Source: Terrihabitans soli
Lineage (GTDB): Bacteria > Pseudomonadota > Alphaproteobacteria > Rhizobiales > Methylopilaceae
Length of the DNA stretch: 64,000 bases
Direction of reading: 5' to 3'
Assembly (NCBI RefSeq): GCF_014191545.1
Contig: NZ_AP023361.1
Span: forward strand, 2,136,501-2,200,500
This document shows, one piece after another, positions 26,808 through 36,766 of this stretch (positions within the stretch are counted from its first letter, which is position 1; each line of letters starts with the position of its first letter). The position numbers and the translations under genes were made by a program. The notes beneath the pieces were generated by a model that saw only the letters and a list, made by a program, of their open reading frames with translations, did not search any database and had not been told where the DNA came from.

Positions 26808-27933
26808 AGAAGAAGCTGAACGCCGCGACCATCACAAGATTGATGAGGAAAGCGGGCGTTGCCGACAGGCCCAATCCGCCGATCAGGACGAGATAGCCGA
26901 GGCTCGCGAGAACAAGCTGCAGCACATAGCCGGTGACGAGCGCCCCGAATTCGCGCCAGACAAAATCGGTGCCGAGCGCGAAGGTGAAGCCCTTGTTCAG
27001 GAAATAACTCGCGAGAATGCCGCCGGCCCAGCTTGCGGTCGAGGCGACGAGATAATGCGCGCCGACGCCGAGAAGGCCGACAAAGATCAGATAGCTCAAG
27101 AGTGTCAGCACAAAGCCGACGAGGAGAAAGCGCAGAACCCTGCCGCCGCCCGGTCCATAGCTTGCGGCATAAAGAACGCCGATGGCCTGCGCGATAGGCT
27201 TCGGCCAGATCTGCTCGAACATCATTTTGTCTTCGGCCTGACGCCGGCCGCTGACGATGAGACGCGAGGTCTCAGTCAGTTCGTTATGCCGGCGGCCGAG
27301 CAGCGCTTCGGACGCATGCAGGAAAGTCCTGTTTTCGCGGTCGAGCCGCCACCACGCCTCCCAATCGAGATTTGAGGCAAGATCGGTACGGAAGGAAAAG
27401 CCGGGCAGGCTTTTGAGATCGTAGGTCACCGCCGAGCAGGTCAGCGGATTGCCGAAGGACAGAAAAAGGCGGCGCGACACACCTTCGACGCGTTCTGCGC
27501 CGCGCAGAAAGACGGCGGAGAGCACGTGCTTGACCGCACTCAAGAGCGAGCGCTTCGGCTCGCCGCGGTCTGAGATCTCGCGAAAGCCCGTGAAAGCGAT
27601 GGCGCCATCGGGATGCGCGTCGAACAGCGCTTTGGTCTTTTCGAGGAAATCCGGAAAATACATATCGTCCTGATGGGCGAGCGTGACATAGCGCGTGCCC
27701 GCCGCCTTCAGCCCGAAATTCCAGTCGGCGCCGATGCCTTCGCGTTTGGGATTGACGAGGAGCTCGACGCCCGCGGCTTTTGCGGCAGTCGCGATGAAAT
27801 CGGACGGCGTCGAGGTCGCGACGATGATGCGGCTTTTGACGCTCTGCGCCGCAAGCGAGCGCAGGCAGCCTTCGAGAAAAGGCGAGTCGCCATAAGCGAG
27901 GACGGTGAAGGTGTGATCGGACCAATCGCTCAT
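26773..27933 (-). CDS. GT2 glycosyltransferase fused to a GtrA-type membrane domain
   Basis: The protein has 386 residues. Residues 1-250 are a GT2 domain (T-V-L-A-Y-G-D-S opening, A-H-Q-D-D acidic motif near residue 95). Residues 260-385 form four membrane helices of GtrA type (R-F-L-L-V-G-F opening, L-N-K-G-F-T-F motif). GtrA proteins flip or carry polyprenyl-phosphate sugars, so the fusion joins transfer with membrane handling. ATG 27933 overlaps the upstream gene's stop by ATGA, making it part of a two-gene unit with the GT-C protein. Confidence 0.82.
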   Translation of the reverse strand: MSDWSDHTFTVLAYGDSPFLEGCLRSLAAQSVKSRIIVATSTPSDFIATAAKAAGVELLVNPKREGIGADWNFGLKAAGTRYVTLAHQDDMYFPDFLEKTKALFDAHPDGAIAFTGFREISDRGEPKRSLLSAVKHVLSAVFLRGAERVEGVSRRLFLSFGNPLTCSAVTYDLKSLPGFSFRTDLASNLDWEAWWRLDRENRTFLHASEALLGRRHNELTETSRLIVSGRRQAEDKMMFEQIWPKPIAQAIGVLYAASYGPGGGRVLRFLLVGFVLTLLSYLIFVGLLGVGAHYLVASTASWAGGILASYFLNKGFTFALGTDFVWREFGALVTGYVLQLVLASLGYLVLIGGLGLSATPAFLINLVMVAAFSFFFMQLVVFRKAG

Positions 27934-29585
27934 GGCGAAGTACCGATCGGCACGCCGCACTTCTTGTCCGCCATGAAGGCGCGGATAATCTCGTTATTTA
28001 CGGTCACGCGGCTGAGGGCCGGGACACCGAAAGTGCGCGCCGTCGAAAGATCGAATATCGCGATCTTGTGGCCCACGCAGAGTCGCGCGACGTCCTCCTG
28101 CGTCAGGCGGTTCAGCAGCAGAACTTTCGGCCGGTTGACGAGATAAGGATCGTTGCGGGCGAAATCGGCGCCGAACCAGATACCGGTCGGATCGACAAGA
28201 ACGATATCGGCGTCCGTTTTGGCGATGACCGCGCTGGCACGAGCAAAAGGCTCGGTAAAGCTGCGCATCTGAAACGCCCGCAGCGGCAGCATGGCCGCGG
28301 CGAAAACCGAACAGGCAATCAAGGCACCGCGCATGCGTGCGGCCTCAAGCCCCGTGAACTGGATCCAGGCGAAGGCCGCGATGAGCGAGATCGAGCCCAG
28401 CAGCCCGTGCAGATAGCGGTAACCCCAGCCATGCCCCTGATAAGGCACGACGACGACAAAAATAAGCGTCAGGACGATGCCGGCGAGAAGCTGCGGCAGG
28501 GGGAAAGCCCAGCGGCGGATCGCACCCAGCGCGAGACAGAACAGGACGAGCGTGAACGGGTTCTGCCAGGCGACGAAACGCACGAGATTGCGCGGCATGA
28601 AGACGATGATCGGCGTGTACTGAAAAAGACGGGTCAGGTATTCGACCTGGGCGATGAAAGCCGAAACGCCCCCTTCTCCGCTGCCGGCGGAATCCGCGAT
28701 CACATTGCGATACAAAATCCAGAACAGGCAGATCGCGCCATAGCCCACCGTATAGGCCGCAGCCAGGCGCCAGCGGCGTCCGAGCCACAGGCTCAGAATG
28801 AAAGGCGCGACGAAGAACGGATGGAAGACAAGCTGGTGCAGGCCGGTCGCGGCGAAGCCGACAACAAGCGCCCCGCCATGCGAGGCGCCGGTATTTCTGA
28901 GGAACAGCCATAGCCAGAGAAGGTTGAGCGCCAGATGCGCCGTCATGGCGTAGGGCGTCATCGCGGTGATGATGAATTGCGCCGAGGTGACGAGCAGGAG
29001 CACCGCGACGAAAGCCGCGTCCGGGCGCTGCGGCCAGATGCGGCGGGCGATCGCGAAAATCAGAAGGACCGAAAGCGCGGCAAGCAGCGGCGCGGTCAGC
29101 GCGCTGTCGACAAACGACATCACCGCGTGCAGCGCAGCATTCACCGGCAGATAGGTGGACGACCAGTAAGACGCGTCGGTCTTGAACAGGAATATGGGCT
29201 GCAGCGCCTTGGCGAGGCCCTGCCAGCCGAACGGAACTGGCGCAAGGAGATCGCCGCTCGCGATGATCCTTGCATCGAAGAGCGCCATGAACTCGTCCAT
29301 GGAGAGCGGATAGTTCAGCGCCGCGATATAGGCCCCGGCATAGCCGGCAATGAACGCAAAAGCGGCGGACACGTAGGCACAAAGCCGCGCCTCGTCCGCG
29401 CCTATGCGCAGCGCGGATACGGGCCGCCTTTGGAGAACAAAACCGAGCACGGCCGCGCCCAGCACAAACACGATGAGATCCTGATGGACGATCTGAACGA
29501 CGCTGAGATCGCGCGGGTCCCCGAAGAACCAGGTCCACACGCCGAACAGCGCGCCGGCCGCGAAAAACCTGAAAGCAAAGCCCAT
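27930..29585 (-). CDS. GT-C type membrane glycosyltransferase
   Basis: This 551-residue protein has about eleven hydrophobic segments and an acidic pair in the first extracytoplasmic loop (L-S-M-D-E-F near residue 95), the catalytic feature of GT-C enzymes that use polyprenyl-phosphate sugar donors on the periplasmic face. A soluble C-terminal part of about 100 residues follows. It probably glycosylates a surface lipid or protein together with the GT2-GtrA protein. Exact family (PMT/ArnT-like) is uncertain. Confidence 0.7.
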   Translation of the reverse strand: MGFAFRFFAAGALFGVWTWFFGDPRDLSVVQIVHQDLIVFVLGAAVLGFVLQRRPVSALRIGADEARLCAYVSAAFAFIAGYAGAYIAALNYPLSMDEFMALFDARIIASGDLLAPVPFGWQGLAKALQPIFLFKTDASYWSSTYLPVNAALHAVMSFVDSALTAPLLAALSVLLIFAIARRIWPQRPDAAFVAVLLLVTSAQFIITAMTPYAMTAHLALNLLWLWLFLRNTGASHGGALVVGFAATGLHQLVFHPFFVAPFILSLWLGRRWRLAAAYTVGYGAICLFWILYRNVIADSAGSGEGGVSAFIAQVEYLTRLFQYTPIIVFMPRNLVRFVAWQNPFTLVLFCLALGAIRRWAFPLPQLLAGIVLTLIFVVVVPYQGHGWGYRYLHGLLGSISLIAAFAWIQFTGLEAARMRGALIACSVFAAAMLPLRAFQMRSFTEPFARASAVIAKTDADIVLVDPTGIWFGADFARNDPYLVNRPKVLLLNRLTQEDVARLCVGHKIAIFDLSTARTFGVPALSRVTVNNEIIRAFMADKKCGVPIGTSP

Positions 29586-29655
29586 AAGCCCACCCCTGCT
29601 GCCGGCACCCTACGGGGCCGAGCCTTGCCTTTCGTTAACATCCATCGGCCGGGGT

Positions 29656-30699
29656 TCAGCGGCAAAAACGGTCCGGCACCGGAAGGAAAGGCGCAGCCTC
29701 CTTCAGCCAGGGCCAGAACTCCATGTCGCGGTCGGCAGGGCCGCGCACTTTGCCGCCCATACGCACCACTGCGAAGAGCACGACCGCGGCAATGAGCATT
29801 CCTGCGACGAGATCAATGATGTAGTGCGCGCCGACAGGCATCGAAGAGACCAGCATCAGGACGTTGAGGGCGATGCCCGGCCAGCGCAGAAGCGGAACGC
29901 CGTAAAACCCCCAGGCGAGAACGACCGCCGCCGCGGCATGGAAGCTCGGAAAGGTCACAACGCCCGAGAAACTCGCGAAATGGATTTCGCGCAGAAGACC
30001 GTCGCGGATCGGCTGCAGGAGTTCCAGATGCCGCCAGGCGATAGGAACGTAGACGCCGGGCATCTCGCTCTGCGGCACGCCGTAATGGAGGTAATAGCCG
30101 ACCGCCGGAACGAGCGGAAAGATCGCGATCACGGCGGCAAGGGTCAGCGCCCAGGCAAGGAGAAAGACACGAAGCCGCCGGAGCCTGCCGGTCGCGACCA
30201 GCGCGAAAATCAGGACGAAAGGCATCCAGCCGATGGCGCCGTAAGCGATGTTCAGAACGAGCGCGGCGGTTCTGCCGCCGGTGATGGCCGCACTGACCTT
30301 AAGCCAGTCGAACGGAAACAGCACCTGATCGATCGCCGCAAGCTCCGCATCGCGATAAGGCAGATCGGTCGTTGCAAGGACGAGCGCAAGAAGACCGAAG
30401 AGAATCCCCGTCAGCGTGAATTGCGCCAAGCCTTCGAGAAGCGCGCCCGCACCGAGCCTGCCGCGGCGGCGAAACACGAGGCCGGCCGCAACGAGCGCGC
30501 AGAAATAGGCGGCGGCCAGCGGAATCTGAAGGATGCGGAATCCGGCAAGGCTTGCGGCCGCAAGCAGCATGACAGCCGCGCTCGCCAAGACGCACCACAA
30601 AGCCAGCGACAAAGGCTCGAGCAGCGGGACCCTCGCCGCGGCGAGCGAACTCCGCTTCGGCGCAGACGCGCCCAGGGCAATGGCATCGATATCGGACAT
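29656..30699 (-). CDS. PAP2-superfamily membrane phosphatase/phosphotransferase
   Basis: This 347-residue membrane protein has the C-terminal PAP2 motifs F-P-S-F-H (about residue 250, catalytic His) and S-M-P-V-G-A-H-Y-I-I-D (second His). The lysine-rich first motif is not obvious, as in the PAP2_3/inositol-phosphotransferase-like subgroup. GGAGG precedes ATG 30699. Likely substrates are polyprenyl or lipid phosphates, fitting the surrounding glycosyltransferase genes. Confidence 0.8.
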   Translation of the reverse strand: MSDIDAIALGASAPKRSSLAAARVPLLEPLSLALWCVLASAAVMLLAAASLAGFRILQIPLAAAYFCALVAAGLVFRRRGRLGAGALLEGLAQFTLTGILFGLLALVLATTDLPYRDAELAAIDQVLFPFDWLKVSAAITGGRTAALVLNIAYGAIGWMPFVLIFALVATGRLRRLRVFLLAWALTLAAVIAIFPLVPAVGYYLHYGVPQSEMPGVYVPIAWRHLELLQPIRDGLLREIHFASFSGVVTFPSFHAAAAVVLAWGFYGVPLLRWPGIALNVLMLVSSMPVGAHYIIDLVAGMLIAAVVLFAVVRMGGKVRGPADRDMEFWPWLKEAAPFLPVPDRFCR

Positions 30700-30823
30700 G
30701 GGGAGGCCTCCGAGCGCATCCCAAGTGCCGCTCCAACCCTTGCTATTTGGTTAGGCCGGCCCGCACATTTTCGCACCGGTTTTAGAATGTGTCGCCCGGG
30801 CAAGCCTGCGCAGTCCGGGACAA

Positions 30824-31531
30824 TCAGGAGACCGCAGCCGTGTCCACAAACCAGCTGAGATCGCCCCGAGGCTTCAGGCGGGCGGCGGGGAAATCCTCTC
30901 CGGCCAGCACCTTTTTCAGCATGGCCGCCTTCCCTGCGCCTGCGACGAGGAAGAGCGAAGACCGGCAGCTTTCGAGGACGGGAAAGGTCAAAGTCACCCG
31001 CTTCACGCGCGGCTCCATGCCGGGCTCGGCCGCGACGACCCACCTCAAACGCTCGTTGAGCTGCGGCGCACCCGGAAAGAGCGAGGCGGTATGGCCGTCA
31101 TCGCCCATGCCGTTGAGAACGACATCGAAGAGCGGCTTTGAGGGATCGAGCACCTCGGCCCCGTAAAAGCTCTTGAGCGCCTTCTCATAAAGCGCAGCGC
31201 TCTCTTCCGGCCCCGACGTCTCTGTGGGGATCGGGTGAATATGCGCGTCGGGCACGGGGACCTTGTCGAGCAGCGCCCGCATGGTCATGCGCGCATTGGA
31301 CAGAGGATCGCCCGCCGGGACAAACCTCTCATCGCCCCAGAAAATATGGATGCGCTCCCAGGGCAGCGGCTTTGTGGCAAGAACCTTGTACATACCCTCG
31401 GGCGTCGATCCGCCGGTGAGGCACAAAGCCACCCTGCCCGGATTATCAAGCACGCGCGCCGCGATGAAGTCCGCGGCGCCGCGGGCGAGCGCATCTTTGT
31501 CCGGAAAGATCTTCAGCTCAGCGGCTTCCAT
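30824..31531 (-). CDS. pgl: 6-phosphogluconolactonase
   Basis: This 235-residue enzyme hydrolyses 6-phosphogluconolactone. Landmarks are L-T-G-G-S-T-P-E-G-M-Y, F-W-G-D-E-R-F-V near residue 66 and G-D-D-G-H-T-A-S-L-F-P-G, all in the NagB/SOL fold. It starts within the last 14 bases of zwf, so the two are translationally coupled. Third gene of gnd-zwf-pgl. Confidence 0.93.
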   Translation of the reverse strand: MEAAELKIFPDKDALARGAADFIAARVLDNPGRVALCLTGGSTPEGMYKVLATKPLPWERIHIFWGDERFVPAGDPLSNARMTMRALLDKVPVPDAHIHPIPTETSGPEESAALYEKALKSFYGAEVLDPSKPLFDVVLNGMGDDGHTASLFPGAPQLNERLRWVVAAEPGMEPRVKRVTLTFPVLESCRSSLFLVAGAGKAAMLKKVLAGEDFPAARLKPRGDLSWFVDTAAVS

Positions 31532-33074
31532 TGGGATCGGTGATGCTGCGCCAGCGGCGGCTGTCCGTCAGGAGAAGCTCCTCGGACTCGGCCGGGCCTT
31601 CGCTGCCCGCCTCATAGGTCGCAATGCCCTCGGCGCCGGCTTCCTTCCAGGCGGTGAGGAAAGGCTCGACGGCGCGCCATCCGGCTTCGACACCGTCGGC
31701 GCGCTGATAGAGGATCGCATCCCCCATCATGCAGTCATAGATCAGCGTCTCGTAGCCGGTGGACGGCGCGGCCTCGAAATAATCCTTGTACTCGAATGTC
31801 ATGCCGACGCTGGCAATCTCGACCTTCGGCCCCGGCACTTTGGCGTTGAACAGCCATTTGATGCCCTCTTCCGGCTGAATCTCGATGACCATGAGATTCT
31901 CGCCGAACTCGTCGAGCTTCATATGCCGGAACATCGACACCGGCGCCTGTTTGAACTTGATGGCGATTTCGGTGCGGCGCTTCGACAGCGCCTTTCCGGT
32001 GCGGAGATAAAACGGCACCCCCGCCCAGCGCCAGTTATCGATCTCGAGTTTCAGCGCCGCATAGGTCTCGGTCGTCGAGCCCGGATTGACGTCGGGCGAT
32101 TTTCGGTAGGCGGTGATCTCCTTGTCGCCGATTTTGCCGCCGCGATATTGCGCCCGCACCGACTGGAACAAAGCTTCCTCGGTCGAGGGAATGCGGATCG
32201 AATCCAGCGCCTCGGCCTTTTCCGAGCGCACGGAATTGGCGTCAAAGCGCGCCGGCGGCTCCATGGCGACCAGCGACAAGAGCTGGAACAGATGGTTCGG
32301 CACCATATCGCGCAGTGCGCCCGTCGCATCGTAGAATTTGCCGCGCGTACCGACATCGACCGTTTCGGCCACGGTGATCTGCACATGGTCGATATGGTTG
32401 CGGTTCCAGATCGGCTCGAACAACCCGTTGGCAAAGCGCAGAACGAGGATGTTCTGCACCGTTTCCTTGCCGAGATAATGATCGATGCGGAAGATCTGGT
32501 CTTCGTCGAGAACGCTGAGCAGTTTCCGGTTCAGCTCTTTCGCCGATTCCAGACTCGTGCCGAAAGGCTTTTCGATGATGACGCGGCGCCACGGCGTGTT
32601 GTCTTCGCCCTCATCCGACAGGCCCGCTTCGCCGAGACGCAGCGCGATCGGCGCAAAGGCCTGCGGCGGCGTCGCGCAATAAAACAGGCGATTGCCCTGC
32701 GTGTGGCCGGAGGCTTCGAGCTTCTCCAGTTCGGCTTTCAGCTTCTGATACGTCGCCGGATCGTCGACATCGCCCACAATGTAGGAGACGCAGTTCAAGA
32801 GCCATTTGGCCGTCGCGGCATCGACCTTCTGCGTCGCAAATTCCTGCAGCCCCTTCTCGAGGCCCGCCTTGAAATCCTCCGCCGACATCTCGCCGCGCGC
32901 GACGCCGATGATGCGGAAGCCGTCGGACAGAAGGCCGGACGCCGCAAGATTGTAGAGCGCGGGGATGAGCAGCCGCCGCGTCAGGTCGCCGGACGCGCCG
33001 AAAATGACGAAGGCGCAGGGCGGCGCGGGCGGCGGCTTCGGCCTTCCGCCGTTTGGGCCGTTACTTGTCGACAT
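31518..33074 (-). CDS. zwf: Glucose-6-phosphate dehydrogenase
   Basis: This 518-residue enzyme oxidises glucose-6-phosphate with NADP+. The dinucleotide motif [10 protein letters not shown] lies near residue 25 and the active-site block R-I-D-H-Y-L-G-K-E near residue 195. ATG 33074 lies in the last 14 bases of gnd; an upstream reading to 33266 would run deep into gnd and has no family support. A Pro-rich N-terminus of about 17 residues precedes the fold. Confidence 0.95.
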   Translation of the reverse strand: MSTSNGPNGGRPKPPPAPPCAFVIFGASGDLTRRLLIPALYNLAASGLLSDGFRIIGVARGEMSAEDFKAGLEKGLQEFATQKVDAATAKWLLNCVSYIVGDVDDPATYQKLKAELEKLEASGHTQGNRLFYCATPPQAFAPIALRLGEAGLSDEGEDNTPWRRVIIEKPFGTSLESAKELNRKLLSVLDEDQIFRIDHYLGKETVQNILVLRFANGLFEPIWNRNHIDHVQITVAETVDVGTRGKFYDATGALRDMVPNHLFQLLSLVAMEPPARFDANSVRSEKAEALDSIRIPSTEEALFQSVRAQYRGGKIGDKEITAYRKSPDVNPGSTTETYAALKLEIDNWRWAGVPFYLRTGKALSKRRTEIAIKFKQAPVSMFRHMKLDEFGENLMVIEIQPEEGIKWLFNAKVPGPKVEIASVGMTFEYKDYFEAAPSTGYETLIYDCMMGDAILYQRADGVEAGWRAVEPFLTAWKEAGAEGIATYEAGSEGPAESEELLLTDSRRWRSITDPNGSR

Positions 33075-34062
33075 CGGGCGGCGGCACTTTCGGTTCGAGA
33101 TGGCCCCCAAAGCCCTTGCGCATGGCGGACAGGATTTTCTCCGCAAACGTATGATCCTGGCGCGAGCGGAAGCGCGTATAGAGCGCAGATGTGAGTACTT
33201 CCGCCGGCACGGCCTGCGCCACCGCGGCCTGCACCGTCCAACGGCCCTCGCCGCTGTCATCGACATAGCCGGAATAGGATTTCAGATCGCCCTCTTCCAT
33301 CAGGGCGGCTGCGGTGAGATCGAGCAGCCAGGAGGTGACGACGCTGCCGCGCCGCCAGACTTCCGCAACCTCGGTCACATTGATGTCGAGGCGCTCTTCT
33401 TCCGGAAGGCGCGGGCTGTCGGCATTTTTCAGAATGTCGAAGCCTTCGGCATAGGCCTGCATCAGCCCGTATTCGATGCCGTTGTGGATCATCTTGACGT
33501 AATGGCCGGAGCCGACCGGGCCGGCATGGATATATCCCTCTTCCGAGCGGGCCCAGGCGCCTTCGCGGCCCGCGGTGCGCGGGATGTCGCCATGGCCGGG
33601 CGCCAGCGTTTTGAAGATCGGCTCGAGCCGGTCGAACGTTTCTTTCTCGGCGCCGATCATCAGGCAATAGCCGCGCTGCACGCCCCAGATGCCGCCGGAG
33701 GTGCCGACATCGACGTAGTGGATGCCCTTCTCCTTCAGCGCCCGGGCTCTGCGGATATCGTCTTTCCAGAAGGTGTTGCCGCCATCGATGATCGTATCGC
33801 CCGGCTCAAGCAGGCCGGAAAGCTCGGTGATGACGGCCTCGGTGATGGGCCCGGCCGGCACCATGACCCAGCAGGCGCGCGGCTTTTTGAGCTTTGCGAC
33901 AAAGTCCTTCAGATCGCTTGAGCCCGCCGGCCCCTCGCTCGAGAGGCTTTTGACCGTCTCGGCGTTCCGGTCATAGACGACGGCGTCATGGCCGCCCTCC
34001 TTCAGCAGGCGGCGCACGATATTGGCGCCCATCCGGCCAAGGCCGATCATTCCAAGCTGCAT
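33061..34062 (-). CDS. gnd: 6-phosphogluconate dehydrogenase, decarboxylating (short GndA type)
   Basis: This 333-residue protein belongs to the short, usually NAD-preferring class; classical Gnd is about 470 residues. It has G-L-G-R-M-G-A-N near the start, and the substrate motif [13 protein letters not shown] near residue 180 with the catalytic Lys. It converts 6-phosphogluconate to ribulose-5-phosphate and CO2. It leads the operon gnd-zwf-pgl, in which each junction is a 14-base overlap. Confidence 0.92.
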   Translation of the reverse strand: MQLGMIGLGRMGANIVRRLLKEGGHDAVVYDRNAETVKSLSSEGPAGSSDLKDFVAKLKKPRACWVMVPAGPITEAVITELSGLLEPGDTIIDGGNTFWKDDIRRARALKEKGIHYVDVGTSGGIWGVQRGYCLMIGAEKETFDRLEPIFKTLAPGHGDIPRTAGREGAWARSEEGYIHAGPVGSGHYVKMIHNGIEYGLMQAYAEGFDILKNADSPRLPEEERLDINVTEVAEVWRRGSVVTSWLLDLTAAALMEEGDLKSYSGYVDDSGEGRWTVQAAVAQAVPAEVLTSALYTRFRSRQDHTFAEKILSAMRKGFGGHLEPKVPPPDVDK

Positions 34063-34126
34063 GGAATCCTCCGCAAGGTGAGGAGTTTAGGGCGCTGGGT
34101 GTGACGGGGGCAAGGCGGAGGCAGCA

Positions 34127-34918
34127 CTAAGGGGAAGGCAGGGGGGCGGGTGGAACGCCTTGGGGAATTGCCGGCGCATCTTCCGGATCAGAAAGATCGA
34201 TCTCAAATTGGAAATCGGTATTCATGGTTGCAACCATGAAAATGGCCGCGATGTTCAAAACAAGAATAAAAAAAACGTAGGCTCCCAGCAAAAGAGTCGA
34301 CTCAATCGCTCGATAACTAGCAATTAGCGACATTGTGACGATTGCTAAATGTGCCGCTGGGATGCTCAAGAAAGCCAACATCGCTAGAGCAACAACCGTC
34401 TTGCCATAAGCGACAAAACCTCTACTCGGCGTCAATACATCTGGCCCCCATATGTTATACTTCTTACGATACAGTTTGATGAGGAAATCGAAATGCTTCT
34501 CGGAATCACCAATGAAATCAGGGTCGGTATCAATCTTCTTCGCGGTCCGCTGATAAAAAACATCCAAAATTGCAGAATAGGATTGCGTGTTGATGAACGC
34601 GATACATGTGAAGAAGAAAGCTATAGAAGCCCACCAGGTCAGAATTTCGCGGGCGGCAGGTATGTTGAGAATCGCAACATCGACCATTGGAAGTTTGAAC
34701 GATGCTCCGAAAACAACCAGGATCAGCAGGCCATCGGCGAATATAACCGAACGGAGCATCGCATTCTGTCGCTGATCAGCGACGTTAGAAGTCTCAAGAT
34801 ATCGCCGATATCGCTCCTCGTTATATATCTCACCCTTCTTATCGAGACGCATTTCCGCATCAAACGTTAGGCGAAGCCGAGTATTGGCAGACAGTTTGAT
34901 GATATCTCCAGGTGGCAT
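34127..34918 (-). CDS. Hypothetical membrane protein with AT-rich coding sequence
   Basis: The 263-residue protein has four or so hydrophobic segments (about residues 50-72, 80-100, 165-195 and 205-235) between charged ends and a Pro-rich C-terminus ending P-P-A-P-L-P-S-P. ATG 34918 is preferred because GAGGGAAG lies just upstream. The body uses A/T-ending codons far more than any neighbour, a sign of foreign origin. No family recognised. It sits alone between gnd and the amidase operon. Confidence 0.65.
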   Translation of the reverse strand: MPPGDIIKLSANTRLRLTFDAEMRLDKKGEIYNEERYRRYLETSNVADQRQNAMLRSVIFADGLLILVVFGASFKLPMVDVAILNIPAAREILTWWASIAFFFTCIAFINTQSYSAILDVFYQRTAKKIDTDPDFIGDSEKHFDFLIKLYRKKYNIWGPDVLTPSRGFVAYGKTVVALAMLAFLSIPAAHLAIVTMSLIASYRAIESTLLLGAYVFFILVLNIAAIFMVATMNTDFQFEIDLSDPEDAPAIPQGVPPAPLPSP

Positions 34919-35115
34919 GCTTCCCTCTTTTATCGAGAAGCCTAAGACCACGATTGCAACCGATCAACCGAGGCGGGTGACAATCGGCTCAACTTCTCAA
35001 ACTTATTCTGAGCTTCTCCCGAACCGCGAGTTTATCCAATCGCTTACGCCAGCGCTTTTAACCTCTTCCCGGGATAAATCCTCCGATCAATCACCCGCCG
35101 CGCCTCTCCAACCCA

Positions 35116-36765
35116 TCACCTCCCCCTCAACGCCGCTCGCGTCAGCGCCACCGGTAAAGCCTCAAGATCGCTCAGCGTATGCACGGCAGGACGGCCGAAG
35201 ATGGTGCGCGCCTGTTTTTCGGCGGCCCGGCTCAGGTTTATGCAGAACATCGCCACATCGCGACGCGCGCCTTCGCGCACGGCCTGGCGTGCGTCCTCGA
35301 TCAGATATTTCGGGTCGTGCACGTCCACATCGTGCGGTTCGCCGTCGGTGATCAGCACGAGGCGGCGCGGGCCGGGCTGCGCCGACAGAAGAAGCGTCGC
35401 ATGGCGCAGTGCCGCGCCAAGACGGGTCGAAAAACGGCTCTGCAGCCCCATCAAACGCCCGACACTTGCTTCATCCATCGCCTGATCGAAATGTTTCACG
35501 CGCTCATAGTGCACGGCGTGCCGTCCGTCCGAACTGAAGGCGTGGATCGCGTGCCGACGCCCGGCACGCTCCAGCGCCATGCCGCACAAGAGAGCGGACA
35601 GGCGCGTCAGCGCCAGCACGCTGCGTCCGCCATCAGCTGCCTTGGCGGTCGAGGCTGAGGTGTCGAGCAGCAGCAGAGTCGACGGCGCTGTCCTGCTGGT
35701 GCTGAGGCGCTGATGGATGCGCGGGTCGGCGGCATGGCCGAGACGCCGGTCGGTCACGGCCTCGATCAGCGCGTCGAGGTCGAACTCATCGCCGTCCGGT
35801 TGGCGCTTGAGACGCACGCGATGCGGGGCGGGAACATCCAGGCGCACCGCATCATGCAAACGCTGCAAGAGGTCGGCGTGTTCAGCTGCGTCGTCGACCT
35901 TCACACCGGCGCGCATTGCTGGGCGATCATTCACCGCGCACCAATCCGGCCGGTAGGCCGGCACCAGACGGTCCCATTCGCGATAGCGCTTCACCACGGC
36001 TTCCGTCGCGGCGTCATCAATCGGCATCTCTTGTGGCGGAGGCGGCGCGAACGCAGCCGCATCGTCATAAGCGGCCTCGACGTCCATCGGAGCTTCGGGC
36101 TGTTTGTCGTTCGCCTCCCACAGAAAGCTGTTGTCGTCGCGATAGGCCGGCACGACGGCATAGGCGCGCGGATTGAACTGCATCCGGCTCTGGCCGATAT
36201 CGTTGCCGAGCAGCGATGCGGCATGGCGCAGCTCGTCGGGCTGGCGCAGCGCCAGTACCTCGCCGGCCTCGTCCAGAAAGAACAGGCGCACGCCTTTCTG
36301 CACCCAGGGGTGCGGATCCTTGTACGAAGGATCGAGCAGTGCGTGCGCGAGGCGCTGCATCAGGCCTTCGAAAGTCGGCTCGGGCAGATCGGGCGTCTCG
36401 TGAAAGCGCAGCCATAAGCGGCGCAGGCCCGGCAGTTCGCGCGCCGCCAGATATTCGATACGCGCGTCCTCGAACAGGCCGAGCAGCGCCTGCGTGATCG
36501 GCGACAAGCCGGAGACATCGAAACGATGATTGGAGAAGACGAGATGCGCCGCAGCATGGGCGGCGGCGGCCTCATACCAATCTTGCCCGTGCGGCTGCGC
36601 GCTGAGATTGGGCAGGTGCATGCCGAGCGGCGACAGGAAGGTGCGCGGCGGCGCGTTGACCGCCGGGGTCTGCAGCAGAACCGGTGCGATGTTCCACAGG
36701 CTGCGCAGATAAGGGGAGAGGCGCGACCGCGTGCGGTCCCAGTTCTGCGGAGACGCGTCTCCCAT
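35116..36765 (-). CDS. VWA-domain protein of NorD/CbbO type
   Basis: The protein has 549 residues. The C-terminal von Willebrand A domain has a complete MIDAS: L-L-D-T-S-A-S near residue 383, a downstream Thr, and L-I-T-D-G-E-P. The N-terminal 350 residues match the NorD/CbbO architecture. These proteins work with a MoxR-type AAA+ ATPase to insert or remodel a metal or other group in a partner enzyme. ATG 36765 lies one base after the stop of the ATPase gene. The partner here is probably the amidase AmiE, as there are no nor or cbb genes nearby. Confidence 0.82.
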   Translation of the reverse strand: MGDASPQNWDRTRSRLSPYLRSLWNIAPVLLQTPAVNAPPRTFLSPLGMHLPNLSAQPHGQDWYEAAAAHAAAHLVFSNHRFDVSGLSPITQALLGLFEDARIEYLAARELPGLRRLWLRFHETPDLPEPTFEGLMQRLAHALLDPSYKDPHPWVQKGVRLFFLDEAGEVLALRQPDELRHAASLLGNDIGQSRMQFNPRAYAVVPAYRDDNSFLWEANDKQPEAPMDVEAAYDDAAAFAPPPPQEMPIDDAATEAVVKRYREWDRLVPAYRPDWCAVNDRPAMRAGVKVDDAAEHADLLQRLHDAVRLDVPAPHRVRLKRQPDGDEFDLDALIEAVTDRRLGHAADPRIHQRLSTSRTAPSTLLLLDTSASTAKAADGGRSVLALTRLSALLCGMALERAGRRHAIHAFSSDGRHAVHYERVKHFDQAMDEASVGRLMGLQSRFSTRLGAALRHATLLLSAQPGPRRLVLITDGEPHDVDVHDPKYLIEDARQAVREGARRDVAMFCINLSRAAEKQARTIFGRPAVHTLSDLEALPVALTRAALRGR

Positions 36766-36766
36766 C

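Noticed and set aside
31263-33194. Plus-strand frame of 643 codons opposite zwf and pgl
   Set aside because: Antisense to two conserved enzymes; no ribosome site or domain.
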